Source: Candidatus Segatella caccae (GTDB lineage Bacteria > Bacteroidota > Bacteroidia > Bacteroidales > Bacteroidaceae). From it: a stretch of DNA of 38,386 nt. This document shows positions 37,511 through 38,386 of this stretch, piece after piece; positions within the stretch are counted from its first letter, which is position 1; the number at the start of each line of letters is the position of its first letter. The DNA lies in the NCBI GenBank assembly GCA_900556395.1, contig USOQ01000018.1, positions 1-38,386 of the forward strand, read 5' to 3'. The notes beneath the pieces are model-generated. The model saw only the letters and a list, made by a program, of their open reading frames with translations, did not search any database and was not told the DNA's origin. A program made the position numbers and the translations under genes.

Positions 37511-38110
37511 ATGAATGATTTGAGAACAATCGTTTCCAAACGTGATATTGCTCGTGAGTTGGCTCGTAAGTATAGTACGATGACCCACGATGAACTTGAC
37601 ATATTGGAAAGCATCCTTGAGCCTGTGAAATACGGCAAGGGAGAAATGATTCTTGATAAAGGTGAAATCTGTCGAGGCATCTCTTATATAGAGAAAGGTC
37701 TTGTGCGCCAGTTCTATAACAAGAATGGCAAGGAAGTAACAGAGCACCTTGGTGTAGACCACACCATCTTTATGTGCATAGAGAGCCTATTCAAGGAAGA
37801 ACCTACACGACTGCAAGTGGAGGCTCTCGAATCCACTTTGGTTTATATCTTGCCCAAAGCTAAGCTTGAGGCGGCAGCTATTCGCAATGTCAACATACAG
37901 ATGTTGTATCGTAAGATTTTGGAAGAGAGTCTCATTCTTTCTCAGATACATGCTGATTTGATGCGTTTTGAGACGGCTCCTAATAAGTATAAGCGTATGT
38001 GCGAATTGAGTCCGCAGGTAGTGTTGCGTGCACCGCTTACATATATTGCAAGTTATCTGCAGATGACCCCCGAAACATTGTCTCGTATCCGTTCGGGTGT
38101 ACTCTTGTAA
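37511..38110 (+). CDS. Crp/Fnr-family transcriptional regulator
   Basis: A 199-aa cytoplasmic DNA-binding protein. Seen: an N-terminal cyclic-nucleotide-binding-like beta-roll (VKYGKGEMILDKGEICRGISYIEKG), a dimerisation helix, and a C-terminal winged helix with recognition segment APLTYIASYLQMTPETLSRIR. No cysteine cluster for an Fe-S cluster is seen, so an Fnr-type oxygen sensor is unlikely. The effector and targets are unknown. It lies 53 nt after lepA with a strong Shine-Dalgarno, so readthrough from lepA is plausible. Confidence 0.88.
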   Translation: MNDLRTIVSKRDIARELARKYSTMTHDELDILESILEPVKYGKGEMILDKGEICRGISYIEKGLVRQFYNKNGKEVTEHLGVDHTIFMCIESLFKEEPTRLQVEALESTLVYILPKAKLEAAAIRNVNIQMLYRKILEESLILSQIHADLMRFETAPNKYKRMCELSPQVVLRAPLTYIASYLQMTPETLSRIRSGVLL

Positions 38111-38120
38111 CAAGGGCGGG

Positions 38121-38146
38121 CGGTGATACTTGCCAGAGTATCGCAC
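38121..38146 (+). other. hairpin after the Crp/Fnr gene
   Basis: ggtgatact and agtatcgcacc pair with a two-base bulge around a 6-nt loop, just after the stop codon. It contains gatact/agtatc, the same words as in the terminator that follows. Confidence 0.45.
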
Positions 38147-38157
38147 CTTATTTCATG

Positions 38158-38202
38158 AAGTATCATATCTTACTTGGTAAAGTATTATATGATACTTTTT
38201 TT
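38158..38202 (+). terminator. intrinsic terminator of the Crp/Fnr gene
   Basis: aagtatcatat (38158-38168) and atatgatactt (38187-38197) form a perfect 11-bp stem, followed by T residues to 38202. Confidence 0.82.
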
Positions 38203-38386
38203 GTGTCTTTGAACTTTTTATTATGGTTGTTTGGCAATGCGATAAGGGACGCTGAAGCGTACTGCTGACTTTATTTCAGCTCATAACGAAGCAACTATGG
38301 AATATGAATTTATTGACGTTGTAGTTTTTTGGGGTCAGCGGATTTTTCCGGTTGGTAACACCGTATGTTAGGAATAAAGTCGTACC
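38203..38386. other. right-edge sequence, no clear gene
   Basis: No gene is supported. A 24-codon ATG frame (38297-38371, ending GNTVC) is open on the plus strand but has no ribosome site or recognised similarity. acgctgaagcgt near 38249 is a short palindrome. The window ends before any following gene can be judged. Confidence 0.5.

Noticed and set aside
38297..38371. 24-codon ORF near the right edge as a second leader peptide
   Set aside because: No ribosome site or promoter nearby, and the sequence ends before any downstream terminator or gene could be seen.
1..38386. tRNA, rRNA or mobile elements
   Set aside because: No cloverleaf with matching acceptor and T-arm, no rRNA-like stretch, and no transposase or integrase motif was found by reading.

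Overview
The window looks like core chromosome of a Bacteroidales bacterium, most likely Prevotellaceae (Prevotella/Segatella). This rests on many promoters of the Bacteroidetes type (TTTG, about 19-21 nt, TAnnTTTG), rare Shine-Dalgarno sequences, an RprX/RprY-like two-component pair, a Bacteroidetes-type EF-G paralogue and a short ComEC. No insertion sequence, phage, CRISPR array, tRNA or rRNA gene is visible. The species call is inference.

Layout. 1-5.0 kb: minus-strand run phoH-purC-ubiE-aroE-purM, with a repeat at the extreme left edge. 5.2-6.0 kb: a membrane-anchored LAS-type peptidase-like protein (DUF5715-like). 6.1-9.9 kb: pyruvate formate-lyase (pflB) behind a leader with a 24-codon ORF abutting an intrinsic terminator, then a 580-nt repeat-bearing spacer and the activase pflA. 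10.0-11.6 kb: a small membrane protein convergent with hemW. 11.7-13.9 kb: an EF-G2-like factor without the catalytic His. 14.1-16.7 kb: rprX-rprY and a convergent 64-aa membrane protein. 16.8-18.1 kb: rpsF-rpsR-rplI. 18.2-21.4 kb: fabD followed by a 743-aa protein joining a GH13 glycosidase to an AlaX-type tRNA-editing domain. 21.5-26.3 kb (minus): glyA, pyrB-pyrI, a secreted endonuclease I and a nitroreductase. 26.5-29.7 kb: a SIMPL-domain protein and a class A penicillin-binding protein. 29.6-31.0 kb (minus): short comEC overlapping the pbp gene. 31.0-34.4 kb: pheT and yebC. 34.4-35.5 kb: a 22-bp tandem repeat, a TSCPD protein and a convergent lipoprotein. 35.6-38.1 kb: lepA and a Crp/Fnr-type regulator. 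The last 280 nt hold hairpins and no clear gene.

Most genes are housekeeping: purine, pyrimidine, one-carbon, shikimate and menaquinone metabolism, translation, cell wall and fatty-acid synthesis. pflB and pflA form one mixed-acid fermentation module. Two GTPases of the EF-G superfamily lie 24 kb apart: LepA keeps the catalytic His, the EF-G paralogue has Ser.

The points most worth following are the pflB leader (ORF plus terminator, which suggests translation-coupled attenuation), the glycosidase-AlaX fusion, forward terminators lying inside convergent reading frames (rprY/64-aa protein and pbp/comEC), related short repeats in separate intergenic regions, and three GTTGAC boxes spaced exactly 32 bp apart upstream of pflA.
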